From Brevibacillus massiliensis (GTDB lineage Bacteria > Bacillota > Bacilli > Brevibacillales > Brevibacillaceae), in contig NZ_HE978535.1 of the NCBI RefSeq assembly GCF_000311785.1, positions 633,922-697,921 on the forward strand: a DNA stretch of 64,000 nt, given 5' to 3'. Shown here in pieces: positions 37,602 to 46,856 of this stretch. The notes below the pieces were generated by a model. The model did not search any database and had not been told where the DNA came from. It saw only the letters and a list, made by a program, of their open reading frames with translations. Positions within the stretch are counted from its first letter, which is position 1. Every line of letters starts with the position of its first letter. The position numbers were made by a program, and so were the translations under genes.

Positions 37602-38617
37602 TCAAAATTCCCCCTTCCGCTCCTGGAAGTGCGTCGGCTTGTCAATGGTTTTACCGCCTGCCGCCACCCATTCGGCCGTCCAGTCAATCATCTGTCCCAG
37701 CGAGACGCGCGGGTAACCGAGCAGCTGATGGGCCTTGGCTGCGTTGCTGAGCAGCGCCGTCTCCTGTTCCTGGTTGACGAACACGGGTTCAACCCCAAAC
37801 CTGGCGGCAAACTGTCCTGCCAGCCAGCGTACGGAAATCGTCTCGGGTCCCGTTACATTCAGTACCCGCGGCGGCGTGCTGCAAAGCGCCAGGCAGCGGA
37901 TCGCCATCTCGTTGGCGTCGCCCTGCCAAATGACGTTGACGTGACCCATGCCAAGATCAAGCGGGCGCTGTTCGAACACGGCTTTGGCAATTTCCAGCAA
38001 GACGCCGTAGCGCATGTCAATGGCGTAGTTCAGCCGGAAGTGAAGCATCGGAATGTTCAGTTTTTGTGAAAAATAGGTGAAGATCCGCTCCCGGCCCAGG
38101 CATGACTGGGCATACTCCCCGATCGGATCTGCCGGCACCTCCTCGGAAGGGCTGCCTTTTTGCAGGATGACAGCGGATACAGATTGCCTGTCGAAAACGA
38201 AACGATCCGCGATTCGCAAAACTTTTCCGCCACCCGGTCCGGCAGATACGTGTTCATGGCCCAGGTAAACGGCTCTTTGCCTGTCGTTCCAAACTTGTGG
38301 CCAGCCATAAATATGACATTCCTTACGGCTGGAAGCCGTTTGAGCTGTTCCTCGTCGAGCAGGTCGGCGGCAATCGTCTCAATGCCATTCGCTTCCAGCT
38401 CGGATTGCAGCGTTCCGTCCGAAAAGCGGGAAACACCGATCACACGCTTCTTCACCCCCGCCTGTTCGATGGCCCGTTTTGCCAGCTTGGCCAAACTGGG
38501 CCCCATTTTTCCCCCGACTCCAAGAATGACGAGATCACCGTCCAAGTGCGAGATCATGTCAATCAACTGTTCGGAAGGTTCTGTCATCTTCTGTTCGAGT
38601 TCCTCAATCGTCTTCAT
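37602..38617 (-). pseudogene. NAD-dependent epimerase/dehydratase family protein, frameshifted
   Basis: A short-chain epimerase with the nucleotide-binding N-terminus DLVILGVGGKMGPSLAKLAK, NVIFMAGHKFG and IVSFSTGNLYPL. The frame changes near 38170-38190 into GSPSEEVPADPIGEYAQSCL and LNVTGPETISVRWLAGQF, and ends at 37602. One base is missing. It is the first gene of the cluster with the DapA-family, Nramp-like, regulator and Gfo/Idh genes. GGGGGAG precedes the ATG at 38617. Confidence 0.8.
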
Positions 38618-38744
38618 CTCTGCTCCCCCAAACGCTTTTTTCAAAACAGTCCATCATCAATTGATGTAGGTCTATTTTATGGCGGTCAGCTTGGAGACAA
38701 GTCTATAAAGCGTCTAGAATTCAGCGGCGGTCCGCTTTTGAAAT

Positions 38745-38781
38745 AAAAAAGAAAAAGGCCCGATCGTCATGTGATCGAACC
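38745..38781 (-). terminator. Terminator of the 50-codon ORF
   Basis: On the minus strand GGTTCGATC pairs with GATCGGGCC (two G-U pairs) around a 7-base loop, followed by TTTTTCTTTTTT. It lies about 18 bases after the stop of the small ORF. Confidence 0.8.
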
Positions 38782-38798
38782 GATTGTCTTCTGGGACG

Positions 38799-38951
38799 CT
38801 ACCCAATCGCACCAAGCGGCGCTTCAGGCATCAGCAAGTCGGCGGAGTGTGCTGCGTTTTGCGGATTCTCGGTAAAGCCGCAGCCCTTCCGAATCCTCTC
38901 TCTCGCCTGTTGGAACAGTGTTTGCTTAATGGTCTGCAAGTCGATTGGCAT
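38799..38951 (-). CDS. Small 50-residue protein, unknown
   Basis: A 50-codon frame starting MPIDLQTIKQTLFQQARERI and ending PEAPLGAIG. GGGAGG lies 5 bases before the ATG and a strong terminator follows directly, so it has the layout of a real transcript. No family was recognised. It is soluble and amphipathic in the first 20 residues. It could also be the stub of a longer gene. Confidence 0.5.
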   Translation of the reverse strand: MPIDLQTIKQTLFQQARERIRKGCGFTENPQNAAHSADLLMPEAPLGAIG

Positions 38952-39022
38952 GACATCCTCCCGTTTTCTCTTTTTGTTGGCAGTTCATTTGGGGTCTGAT
39001 GCCTTCCCCGGGGGATGGCAGA

Positions 39023-39529
39023 CTACGAATTTCGCTCGTACAAGTAGAACACGTAGTCAGTCGGAACACCGGCGTACCCTAGCTGCCGCAGCATCGCAGT
39101 TATATTCCCGCGGTGATACGTTCCGTGATTGACCAAGTGCTGGATGATATCGGCATAGCTGGCCATCAGCGTTCCGAATTGAGGGTGCGGGTACGCTTTG
39201 GCAGCATCCAAATCCTTTTGAGCGAGGAACGATTGGTACCGATCGGCTATCTCGGCAAACAGCTGCTCGATTTCTTCCAAACTCTTGCTTTCAGTCTCTT
39301 CCGTGATGCGGTTGTTGACGTCGACGATCTCCTCGTAGCTGGCACTGGACATGCCCAGGAGCCAAACGTTTTCCACCCGGTAAATATGGACAAGCGCAGC
39401 GAACAGTGTGGGGAACACGCTCTGGATCTCTTTGTGAAGGATTTCTTGCGGCAATTCTTTTAGGTGCTGAAAAACTTTTTGGTTGGCCCAGAGGTGGTAA
39501 TCATACAGCTGCAGCGCGTTGTGCTTCAT
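39023..39529 (-). CDS. DinB-family protein
   Basis: A 168-residue four-helix-bundle protein of the DinB/YfiT-like metalloenzyme family. The putative metal histidines lie in DYHLWANQKVF, ALVHIYRVENVWLLG and VNHGTYHRGNITAMLRQLGY. Its biochemical role is uncertain; some relatives are thiol-dependent transferases. AAAGGGG precedes the ATG at 39529. It lies downstream of the WYL regulator in the same direction. Confidence 0.9.
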   Translation of the reverse strand: MKHNALQLYDYHLWANQKVFQHLKELPQEILHKEIQSVFPTLFAALVHIYRVENVWLLGMSSASYEEIVDVNNRITEETESKSLEEIEQLFAEIADRYQSFLAQKDLDAAKAYPHPQFGTLMASYADIIQHLVNHGTYHRGNITAMLRQLGYAGVPTDYVFYLYERNS

Positions 39530-39618
39530 CAAAATGTCCCCTTTCACTTAAACCTGTACTCGATCATCCTCACCCTCATCATAACCAGCCTTCCCTGACA
39601 GCTGCAGTCAGGGAAGAA

Positions 39619-40578
39619 TCAATTCTGATAGAATTGCAGCAAATCCGAAGTAATGGCCACCAGCCTTTCTTTCAGCAGCGGCGGCTCCAGCACTTGTATC
39701 GCCTTTCCATACGGAATCAGAAAGTAGGGAACAAAAGTGCGGATGGCCTGCTCCTCCAGGCGAAAGTGGGCGTGCTCCAAAGAGCGCTCCACCAGGGCAT
39801 GTCCGAGCAGCCAATGCTCGCATAGATCGTTTAAGGCCTGCTGCCTGCCTTGAATCCGAATCGAGATGAGCTGTTCCGGGTTGTCCGTATCCGGCAGCAG
39901 GTTTTTCAGGAAATCGCGCCGGGCCGAAAACTCCGCTGGACGCTGAAAGGCAGAGTCTGTCCGGGACAGCGCCTGAATATGGTCCACCCGAAAGCTGCGC
40001 ACTTCCCGGCGAAGGTGACAGTACGCCATCACATACCAGCGATTTTTCCAGTAAACCAGTCCGTACGGGTCAATCCGGCGTGTTTTGGCAGGTTCGCATC
40101 CACGCTGGTAAACCATTTCCAGAGCATATCCATTTGCTACAGACACTTCCAGTTCCTTAAGGGAGGCCTCCAGCGCAGCATTGACTGGAGGCTGGATGAC
40201 GTCAAACCCCATTGTGTGCCGGTTGATTTTGTTCAACTGTTCTTGATTGGTGTACATCTTCAGTTTCGTAACGGCACGAACCAGGGCATCGCTAAAGGGA
40301 TAGCCTGCCTCTTTTGCAAAGGTGGCGGCATGCATTATCGCTTTTTGTTCCTCCAGGTCAAAAAACAGCGGGGCTTCCGTAAAGAGAGGGAGCAAGCTGT
40401 ATCCGCCATTGTGGCCGGAATCGGAAATGATCGGCACGCCGCTGGCGCACAACGCGTCAATATAGCGGTAAACCGTGCGGACGTTTATCTCCAGCTCGTC
40501 GGCGATCTCACTGGCCGTCATTCGCTTTCTTTGTTTGAGCAACCATAAAATGGATAACATGTTACCAGCTTTAGACAT
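39619..40578 (-). CDS. YafY-type HTH/WYL-domain regulator
   Basis: A 319-residue regulator: N-terminal HTH_11 (MTASEIADELEINVRTVYRY), a middle WYL domain (RRIDPYGLVYWKNRWYVMAY, SFRVDHIQALSRT) and the WCX C-terminal region. WYL domains often sense nucleic acids or DNA damage. With the DinB gene 90 bases downstream, this is a common HTH-WYL/DinB pair. Confidence 0.9.
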   Translation of the reverse strand: MSKAGNMLSILWLLKQRKRMTASEIADELEINVRTVYRYIDALCASGVPIISDSGHNGGYSLLPLFTEAPLFFDLEEQKAIMHAATFAKEAGYPFSDALVRAVTKLKMYTNQEQLNKINRHTMGFDVIQPPVNAALEASLKELEVSVANGYALEMVYQRGCEPAKTRRIDPYGLVYWKNRWYVMAYCHLRREVRSFRVDHIQALSRTDSAFQRPAEFSARRDFLKNLLPDTDNPEQLISIRIQGRQQALNDLCEHWLLGHALVERSLEHAHFRLEEQAIRTFVPYFLIPYGKAIQVLEPPLLKERLVAITSDLLQFYQN

Positions 40579-40762
40579 TCGGCGAAATCCCTTCCCTCGG
40601 GCTGCATATTGCTGCTGCCCGCTTCCTCCTTAGGCAGTCTTATGTGATTCCTATTTTATTGGCAATGGTAAAAAGATTCAATCACTGCCTCACCTGCTCA
40701 TCTTCACCTGCCGAAGTTGTAAGACGATTTTGTGTAACCATTCCTAATTTACGCACTTTTTG

Positions 40763-40801
40763 TTTGATTTATCCGTCGGCGCTGTTATACTTGTATTACA
40801 A
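40763..40801 (+). promoter_or_regulatory. lhgO promoter with GntR-type operator
   Basis: TTTGAT (40763) and TATACT (40786) are 17 bases apart. The perfect 5-1-5 dyad TTGTATTACAA (40791-40801) begins at the end of the -10 box and covers the expected start site. FadR-type GntR repressors bind such dyads, and one is encoded by the second gene of this operon. Confidence 0.6.
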
Positions 40802-40829
40802 ATTTTGTTTTTGAAAAGGAGTGAAGAGG

Positions 40830-42056
40830 GTGACGATTCTATACGATTACCTCGTCATCGGCGGCGGAATCGTCGGACTTTCCACCGGTTACTCCCTGCT
40901 GCAAAAATACCCGTCGGCCAAAATTGCCATTCTTGAAAAAGAACCTGAACTCGCCTTCCACCAGACCGGACATAACAGCGGCGTGATTCACTCGGGGATT
41001 TATTACAAGCCGGGAAGTTTAAAAGCGCGCTTTTCCAGAGAGGGAGGAGAATTGCTCCGCTCCTTCTGTACTTCGCATGAAATCCCGTACGAGATGTGCG
41101 GCAAAGTCATCGTGGCGACCGAGCAAAACGAGCTGCCGCTTTTGCAAAACTTGTACAACCGCGGACGGGAGAACGGGATTTCCCTGTCGCTGATCAACCG
41201 GGAACAGCTCCAAGAAATCGAACCGCACGCCAGCGGATTGCAAGCCATTCATGTGAAGGATGCGGGCATCGTCAATTACAAGCAGGTCGCGCAAGCCCTG
41301 GCCAAGGTGATCAAAGCAAGCGGCGGCGATATCTTCCTGCAGGCAAAGGCGGAGAAAATCACCGAGGGAACGGAAGGAATCGAAGTGGAATGCAGCAGAC
41401 AGACCTATCGCACCCGTTACCTGATTAACTGCGCCGGACTGCACTGCGACCGAATCGCGGCCATCCAGGGCTTGCAGACGAAGATGAAAATCATCCCTTT
41501 CCGCGGCGAATACTACGAATTGAAGCCGGAGAAAAAGCACTTGGTCAAGCATTTGATCTATCCCGTCCCCAACCCCAGCTTTCCTTTTCTCGGCGTTCAC
41601 TTTACCCGGATGATCGACGGACACATCCACGCCGGACCGAACGCCGTGTTAAGTCTAAAGCGGGAAGGGTACCGTAAAACGGATTTTCTGTGGAAAGACT
41701 TTGCCGAAGTCATGACGTATCCCCCTTTCTGGAAAATCGCTCGGCAGCACTTCGGGGAGGGCTGGAAGGAAATGGTTCGTTCCTTTAGCAAAAGCGTCTT
41801 CGTCCACAGTCTGCAGCGGTTGATCCCGGAAGTTCAAGCTGCAGATCTGGTCCGTTCAGAAAACGGCGTCAGGGCCCAGGCGCTTACCCATGACGGCAAA
41901 TTGGTAGACGATTTTCTCATCGTCTCCAACCAGCGCTCCATCCATATCCTGAATGCCCCGTCTCCGGCAGCGACGGCCTCGCTTTCCATCGGACGCGAGA
42001 TCGCCGGGAAAATTCCGGAACCACATCGGGCGCCAATCATCCGGCTTGGCCGCTGA
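40830..42056 (+). CDS. lhgO: L-2-hydroxyglutarate oxidase
   Basis: A 408-residue FAD enzyme that oxidises L-2-hydroxyglutarate to 2-oxoglutarate. It has the dinucleotide motif VIGGGIVGLSTGYSLL, the family block AFHQTGHNSGVIHSGIYYKP, VNYKQVAQALA and FLGVHFTRMIDGHIHAGPNA. The length and order match LhgO (YgaF). The GTG at 40830 has AAAGGAG at proper spacing; a GTG nine bases earlier touches that site. It is co-transcribed with a FadR-type regulator 22 bases downstream. Confidence 0.93.
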   Translation: MTILYDYLVIGGGIVGLSTGYSLLQKYPSAKIAILEKEPELAFHQTGHNSGVIHSGIYYKPGSLKARFSREGGELLRSFCTSHEIPYEMCGKVIVATEQNELPLLQNLYNRGRENGISLSLINREQLQEIEPHASGLQAIHVKDAGIVNYKQVAQALAKVIKASGGDIFLQAKAEKITEGTEGIEVECSRQTYRTRYLINCAGLHCDRIAAIQGLQTKMKIIPFRGEYYELKPEKKHLVKHLIYPVPNPSFPFLGVHFTRMIDGHIHAGPNAVLSLKREGYRKTDFLWKDFAEVMTYPPFWKIARQHFGEGWKEMVRSFSKSVFVHSLQRLIPEVQAADLVRSENGVRAQALTHDGKLVDDFLIVSNQRSIHILNAPSPAATASLSIGREIAGKIPEPHRAPIIRLGR

Positions 42057-42078
42057 TCGGAATGAGGACAGGCAGATA

Positions 42079-42765
42079 ATGCAAAAGAAAGAGAAAATCT
42101 CACAAAAAATTACCCGCGAACTGCTGGCCATGATTGAGTCGAATCGATTCCCTCCTGGCTCCAAATTGCCTACAGAGCTTGAATTGGCCGGATTGTTCGG
42201 AGTCAGCCGCGTCCCGATCCGCGAAGCGTTAAGCGTGCTGCAGGCCTTGGGCGTGATTACCTCCAGGCAAGGGGGAGGCAGTTACGTCGAGGAGGTTCTC
42301 CCCTCCCCGCTCATCCAGCACTTCTCCCTGCAGCACGCCGACATGGAAATGATCCGGCATTTATTTGAAATGAGAAAAATCCTTGAGCCCCAAGCCGCCG
42401 CTTTGGCTGCCTTGAGGCGGACACCTGAGGAATTGGAACGCATGCGGGAAGTATTGGAGTGGTTGGCAAGCGATTTTACCAGCGCGGACCGGACAGGACA
42501 GGAGGCGGACTTCGAATTTCACCGTACATTGATTCTGGCGACCGGTAATCCGATCCTGACCGACACCTTTGAGAGCCTCTCCTCCCTGTACAAAAAAGCC
42601 CTGTCACTCACCTTGCAGCAGAACATCGGGCTCGTGCGCAAGCGGCATATCGTCTACAAGGAGCATGAGAGCATTTTTCTGGCGATTGAAGCGCAGGAGC
42701 CTGAACTGGCAAAGGTGCAGACGATCATTCACCTGAAAAACGTGGAAAAAAAATTGCTGTTCTAA
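42079..42765 (+). CDS. GntR/FadR-family regulator of lhgO
   Basis: A 228-residue regulator: GntR winged helix (KLPTELELAGLFGVSRVPIR, REALSVLQALGVITSRQGGG) and an FCD all-helical ligand domain (residues 95-215, FEFHRTLILATGNPILTDTF) with candidate metal/ligand histidines. It sits in operon with lhgO and likely represses it through the dyad at the lhgO promoter, with 2-hydroxyglutarate or a related acid as inducer (inferred). ATG at 42079; a longer frame would overlap lhgO. Confidence 0.9.
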   Translation: MQKKEKISQKITRELLAMIESNRFPPGSKLPTELELAGLFGVSRVPIREALSVLQALGVITSRQGGGSYVEEVLPSPLIQHFSLQHADMEMIRHLFEMRKILEPQAAALAALRRTPEELERMREVLEWLASDFTSADRTGQEADFEFHRTLILATGNPILTDTFESLSSLYKKALSLTLQQNIGLVRKRHIVYKEHESIFLAIEAQEPELAKVQTIIHLKNVEKKLLF

Positions 42766-42779
42766 GCAGCGTGCCGGCT

Positions 42780-44117
42780 TCAACTGGATGGGGATAGGGA
42801 ACACTCATGCTCGACGCGTGAAGGATTCTCTATCTCCCTTTTATACCTTCGCAGCAGTTCTTTGGTCGACATCGCGATCGTCTTGGGGATGAGCTGATGG
42901 GGATTGGTTTGCAGGCGTCGTTTTCCCGCTGGATGGAGCACAAGCAAGAGAATGCGCAGATATACACTGGTAAAAAAGGAAAGGACTCCCTTAGGCAAAT
43001 TCTCTAAGGTAAATCCGAATTGTTTTGCCCCGCGATGGATCAGGGAAACCCCGTATACACCTTTGATATCGGGGTAGCGTGGATGCTGAAGGATGTACCG
43101 CAGCATTTTCGGCATCAACTGCTCGGTTGCGCGAATCATCTTGATGGCGAGCTGTACCGACGAGCGGGAACCCGTTGCCATCGCGTACAACAAGCCATTG
43201 TCAAAATGAAGCTCCACGATCCGGTCTCCCCTGCGAATCTCCTCTCCATCCGACAATCGAATCGTCTCTCCCCGGTAGACGCGGACTCTGACGTGTAAAA
43301 AGCGGTTCTGTGCATCGATCGGCTTCACTCGGAATACCAGGTGAAAGGCTTTCTCCCACTTCATCCATACAAACAGCAGCAATCGCCTGCCCATGCGTAC
43401 CTGTGTCTCAGCCTCCTGTTCATGCAACCGCATCATCTCGTCTACTCGCACACATTGATAATCTTGCAGGGAAATCTCTTTGAAGACGTCCTCCAACGCT
43501 TCTATGGTATACCGCGGCGCATCGCGGTCCGCTCCCCATGTGGTGCCGCTGTCATGCAAAAGGATGACGGCTCCTCCTTTCAGCCTTTTCAACAATCTTT
43601 TTTTTACGGCAAGGCTCCCCTTGCTTTTCCAATCTCGCACCATCGTCGACCACAACACCATGCGAAACTGTCTTCGCAAGCGAAAGTCAAACAGCGTCAG
43701 CAGCCCCCATGGCGGACGGTAATAGATCGGTCTTTCGCCAGTGATCCGCTCCACAATGTCAACGGAGTGGTTGATTTGTCTGCGGACTTTCCAGGGAGCG
43801 ATCAGCCAATTCGCCTGGTGCACGTAGTTGTGAATTCCGATTAAATGCCCTTCCCGATGGATGCGGAGAATCAGATCCGCATGCTTTTCAGCTTTTGAGC
43901 CGAGCACGAAAAAAGTGGCTTTGATCTTGTATTTGCCGAGCAGGTCCAATAACCGCGGCGTATAGTCCGGGTCGGGGCCGTCATCAAACGTAAAAGCAAC
44001 TTCGCGGCGAGTACGAGCCTTGCGAAACACACCGAAACCGAAAACGAGCGACATGACTCCTGGAAGCAAGCAATACGCGCATAACAGGAACAAAGATATC
44101 CACAGCACTTTCTCCAT
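42780..44117 (-). CDS. Polysaccharide deacetylase (NodB) with YkoP-like domain
   Basis: A 445-residue protein: N-terminal membrane segment (about 4-26), a NodB deacetylase domain (residues 38-235) with the metal Asp in AFTFDDGPD, the His pair in IGIHNYVH, RPPWG and ILLHDSG, then a C-terminal YkoP-like domain of unknown function. It is likely a metal-dependent de-N-acetylase acting on peptidoglycan or a wall glycan outside the membrane. The same fusion exists in Bacillus. The gene stands alone and is convergent with the lhgO operon. Confidence 0.9.
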   Translation of the reverse strand: MEKVLWISLFLLCAYCLLPGVMSLVFGFGVFRKARTRREVAFTFDDGPDPDYTPRLLDLLGKYKIKATFFVLGSKAEKHADLILRIHREGHLIGIHNYVHQANWLIAPWKVRRQINHSVDIVERITGERPIYYRPPWGLLTLFDFRLRRQFRMVLWSTMVRDWKSKGSLAVKKRLLKRLKGGAVILLHDSGTTWGADRDAPRYTIEALEDVFKEISLQDYQCVRVDEMMRLHEQEAETQVRMGRRLLLFVWMKWEKAFHLVFRVKPIDAQNRFLHVRVRVYRGETIRLSDGEEIRRGDRIVELHFDNGLLYAMATGSRSSVQLAIKMIRATEQLMPKMLRYILQHPRYPDIKGVYGVSLIHRGAKQFGFTLENLPKGVLSFFTSVYLRILLLVLHPAGKRRLQTNPHQLIPKTIAMSTKELLRRYKREIENPSRVEHECSLSPSS

Positions 44118-44219
44118 GATACCCCATCCCCCTACGATGTTGTTTAGCTAACTCCTCTAACACCAAAGATATTTCTCGATTCGGGGTTTCATGAAAAAAA
44201 GACCGGGCCCGCACTTGCG

Positions 44220-45305
44220 TCACTTGCGAAATTTTGCGATCCCAAGCAGGAACAGCGGAAGAAACAACCCAACGGATAAAATATACGGTATCCAGGTTTT
44301 CGTATCCCAATTTTTTTCGTAGGCCACATTGGGGAATATCACCAGAGACAAGACGACCAGAATCATTCCCAAAGGAAGGACGAGGGGCCGGTAATGTTTC
44401 AGCTCAAAAATTTGCGCAGCAGCTAAAGCGATACCGTACAGGTAAATTGTCAAGCGGAAAAAGAACGTGATAAACCACATGATGGCCACAATCACTTCGA
44501 CTCGCTGCAGAAAATCCCCGATCTTGATTTTTTGGGCCAATGCATAGCTGGGAAACAGATGCGTTGTCGTACCTTCAGGACCGAGGACCAGCAGGCTTAA
44601 CGTCACAATAATCGTCAAGACGAGTCCGCCAATGAAATTGCCAAAGAGGAAAGCCTTGCGGGCGGCGCTATCTTGATGAACGTAAGGAAAGATCATGAGC
44701 AGGATGATATCGGGCAGAATTGCGAAGCTCAAATAGGAGATGACAGCCGTTGCGATCGGTTTCGCGCCTTTTTCCAATACGGGCTGCAGGTAATCCAAAT
44801 GGATTTGCGGAACGGTAGAAAAAAACATGACGCCGAATAATACGGCGAAGAAAGGAAACAGGATTTCGGCAGAACGAGCCAGGGTCTCAATTCCCAGGCG
44901 AGTTCCCATGACAATCACAGCGACAAACAGGATGTTCAGAGCGTGTACCGGCGTTTGCGGCATGACGTGTGTCGTGAGAAAAAAGCCTACATAATACAGA
45001 GCGGATGCGGCTCCGGCAAAAAACAGACTGAGGATGAGCAAAAAAGACACCGTTTTCCCCGCCCATTTTCCCAAAAGTTTTTCATTGATTTCGATCAGGC
45101 TCTTGCCCGGACTGATGTTCCCCACCGCACAGTACAGCCATACCAGGAGCAGACTTGTTCCCACCCCGATGAGCGCTGCAATCCAGGCATCTTGGTAGGC
45201 AAACGCCGACAAGCTGGCTGGCACAACGAGAATGGAACTGCCAATGGTAAACAGCGTGACGAGAACCGCAAATTGCCAAGCAGATATTCTGGCGTTCTCA
45301 AGCAT
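44220..45305 (-). CDS. Spore germination permease, GerAB/GerKB family
   Basis: A 361-residue, ten-helix APC-fold protein typical of the B subunit of germinant receptors (ISAWQFAVLVTLFTIGSSIL, FPFFAVLFGVMFFSTV, RVEVIVAIMWFITFFFRLTI). It would sit in the spore inner membrane and bind a germinant. The A and C receptor subunits are not next to it; only a small membrane protein gene lies upstream. Confidence 0.9.
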   Translation of the reverse strand: MLENARISAWQFAVLVTLFTIGSSILVVPASLSAFAYQDAWIAALIGVGTSLLLVWLYCAVGNISPGKSLIEINEKLLGKWAGKTVSFLLILSLFFAGAASALYYVGFFLTTHVMPQTPVHALNILFVAVIVMGTRLGIETLARSAEILFPFFAVLFGVMFFSTVPQIHLDYLQPVLEKGAKPIATAVISYLSFAILPDIILLMIFPYVHQDSAARKAFLFGNFIGGLVLTIIVTLSLLVLGPEGTTTHLFPSYALAQKIKIGDFLQRVEVIVAIMWFITFFFRLTIYLYGIALAAAQIFELKHYRPLVLPLGMILVVLSLVIFPNVAYEKNWDTKTWIPYILSVGLFLPLFLLGIAKFRK

Positions 45306-45324
45306 GGTTTTTCCCCCTCATTTC

Positions 45325-45558
45325 CTACTTCAAAATCCCGAAAAGGAAATCGCTGAACGGTTTGTATATGACAGCCATCCAATCAAGCGGGTTGGGAATG
45401 TGAATCTGCAACGTTTTGGCAATGCTCAGTACGGTTCCTGTAAGGAGCAGAAAGGAAAAAGCCCACAGCTCCCTTTTCTGCCCGTTTTTCCATAGAGAGG
45501 GGACTTCTATGAATCCAATTGCGATGGCTGCTGCCAGTATCCCGAAGATTGTCCACAT
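45325..45558 (-). CDS. Small two-helix membrane protein linked to ger gene
   Basis: A 77-residue protein with two hydrophobic helices (IFGILAAAIAIGFIEVPSLW and LWAFSFLLLTGTVLSIAKTL). Small proteins of this layout are found beside gerAB-type genes (fourth, D-type receptor components). It lies 19 bases before the germination permease gene, so they are probably co-transcribed. The role is inferred from position. Confidence 0.72.
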   Translation of the reverse strand: MWTIFGILAAAIAIGFIEVPSLWKNGQKRELWAFSFLLLTGTVLSIAKTLQIHIPNPLDWMAVIYKPFSDFLFGILK

Positions 45559-45782
45559 GCCACAAGATGCTCCCCAAAAGTTTCCGCGAGTTTTTCTTCA
45601 TGCTGTGTAGTATAACCCGGGAGATTGGCAGAAATCCGTTTCGTTTTTAGAACGACCCAACAGGGAACGATAACGGTCCCGATCACTGGGTAAGATGCAA
45701 AAGACCTCCGTCAAGTCGGGTGCCTTGACAAAGGTCTGATAAATCCTGGCAGGGCAACCGGCGGCCACCAGTCCCTGATCTT
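45559..45782. other. Intergenic stretch after potD
   Basis: A 62-codon minus-strand frame (45598-45786) starts by a TTG overlapping the potD stop. It has no family resemblance I recognise and no clear ribosome site, so it is not called. No terminator hairpin was found here. Confidence 0.35.
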
Positions 45783-46856
45783 TCAATTCTTGTACATTTT
45801 AAACTCCAAAAACAGCTCATTGTAATGAGCCAGCATCCGCTTGCCCAGGTTATCGTATACTTCCAGTTTGTCGGTTACGCTTGGATCGGGGTAAAACCGC
45901 TTGTCGCCAGCGATCTCTTCCGGCAGGTACTCCAGGGCCTTTTCGTTTGGCGTGGAATAGCCGACATACTCGGCATTTTGCGCCGCGTGCTCGGGGTCGA
46001 GCATAAAGTTGATGAATTCGTGCGCCCCTTCGATGTTTTTCGCCGTTTTGGGAATGACCATATTGTCAAACCACAGGTTGGACCCTTCTTCCGGGATGAC
46101 GTAATCCAGCTCGTCGTTTTCGCTCATGATCTCCGAAGCATCTCCGGACCAGACGACGCCGACGGCCGCCTCCTCGCCTGCGAGCAGCATCTTGATCTCG
46201 TCCCCGACGATCGCTTTGACATTTGGCGTGAGCGCATTCAGCTTGTTTTTTGCTTCCTGCAGGTGGGCTTCGTCCGTATCGTTTAGCGAGTAGTGCAGAC
46301 TGTTGAGGCCCATCCCGATCACTTCGCGGGCGCCGTCCACAAGTAAAATCTGATTGCGCAAATCCCCGTCCCAAAGGTCATTCCAGCTCGTAATCTCCTT
46401 GCCTCCCAGCAGCTTGGGGTTATAGACGATGCCCACTGTCCCCCAAAAGTACGGAACGGAGTACTGGTTCTCCTTGTCGAACGACAGGTTTAAAAAGCGC
46501 GGATTGATGTATTTCAGGTTTGAAAGCTTGGAATGGTCAATCGGCAGCAGCAGGTTCTCTTCCTTCATCTTGCTGATCGCATATTCGGAAGGCACGGCTA
46601 CGTCAAATGTGGTGCCCCCTTGCGCTATCTTGGTCATCATCGCTTCATTCGAATCGAAGGTTTGGTAGATGACCTTGATCCCGCTTTCCTGTTCAAACTG
46701 CTTGAGCAGGTCCGGATCGATGTAATCCCCCCAGTTGTAGATCGACAGCGTATTCCCGCTCGAATACCCCTCGGTCGAATTGAGCTGGAAGGTCACGTAT
46801 ATCAGGACGAATGCGACGAGAAAAACCGCTGTGAACATCCGAACGAGCTGCTTCAT
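45783..46856 (-). CDS. potD: Spermidine/putrescine ABC transporter substrate-binding protein
   Basis: A 357-residue exported periplasmic-type binding protein anchored by an uncleaved or weak N-terminal helix (about 8-25). Family blocks are LSIYNWGDYIDPDLLKQFEQ, KVIYQTFDSNEAMMTKI, GTTFDVAVPSEYAI and FWGTVGIVYNP, with acidic amine-contacting residues in SGDASEIM. No lipobox Cys is evident. It is the last gene of potABCD; its ATG overlaps the potC stop. Confidence 0.93.
   Translation of the reverse strand: MKQLVRMFTAVFLVAFVLIYVTFQLNSTEGYSSGNTLSIYNWGDYIDPDLLKQFEQESGIKVIYQTFDSNEAMMTKIAQGGTTFDVAVPSEYAISKMKEENLLLPIDHSKLSNLKYINPRFLNLSFDKENQYSVPYFWGTVGIVYNPKLLGGKEITSWNDLWDGDLRNQILLVDGAREVIGMGLNSLHYSLNDTDEAHLQEAKNKLNALTPNVKAIVGDEIKMLLAGEEAAVGVVWSGDASEIMSENDELDYVIPEEGSNLWFDNMVIPKTAKNIEGAHEFINFMLDPEHAAQNAEYVGYSTPNEKALEYLPEEIAGDKRFYPDPSVTDKLEVYDNLGKRMLAHYNELFLEFKMYKN

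Noticed and set aside
44160-44219. T-rich stretch after the germination permease as a terminator
   Set aside because: A run of seven T follows GC-rich sequence, but no hairpin with a sensible loop could be drawn.
45598-45786. 62-codon frame after potD
   Set aside because: Weak TTG start inside the potD stop, no ribosome site and no recognisable family.
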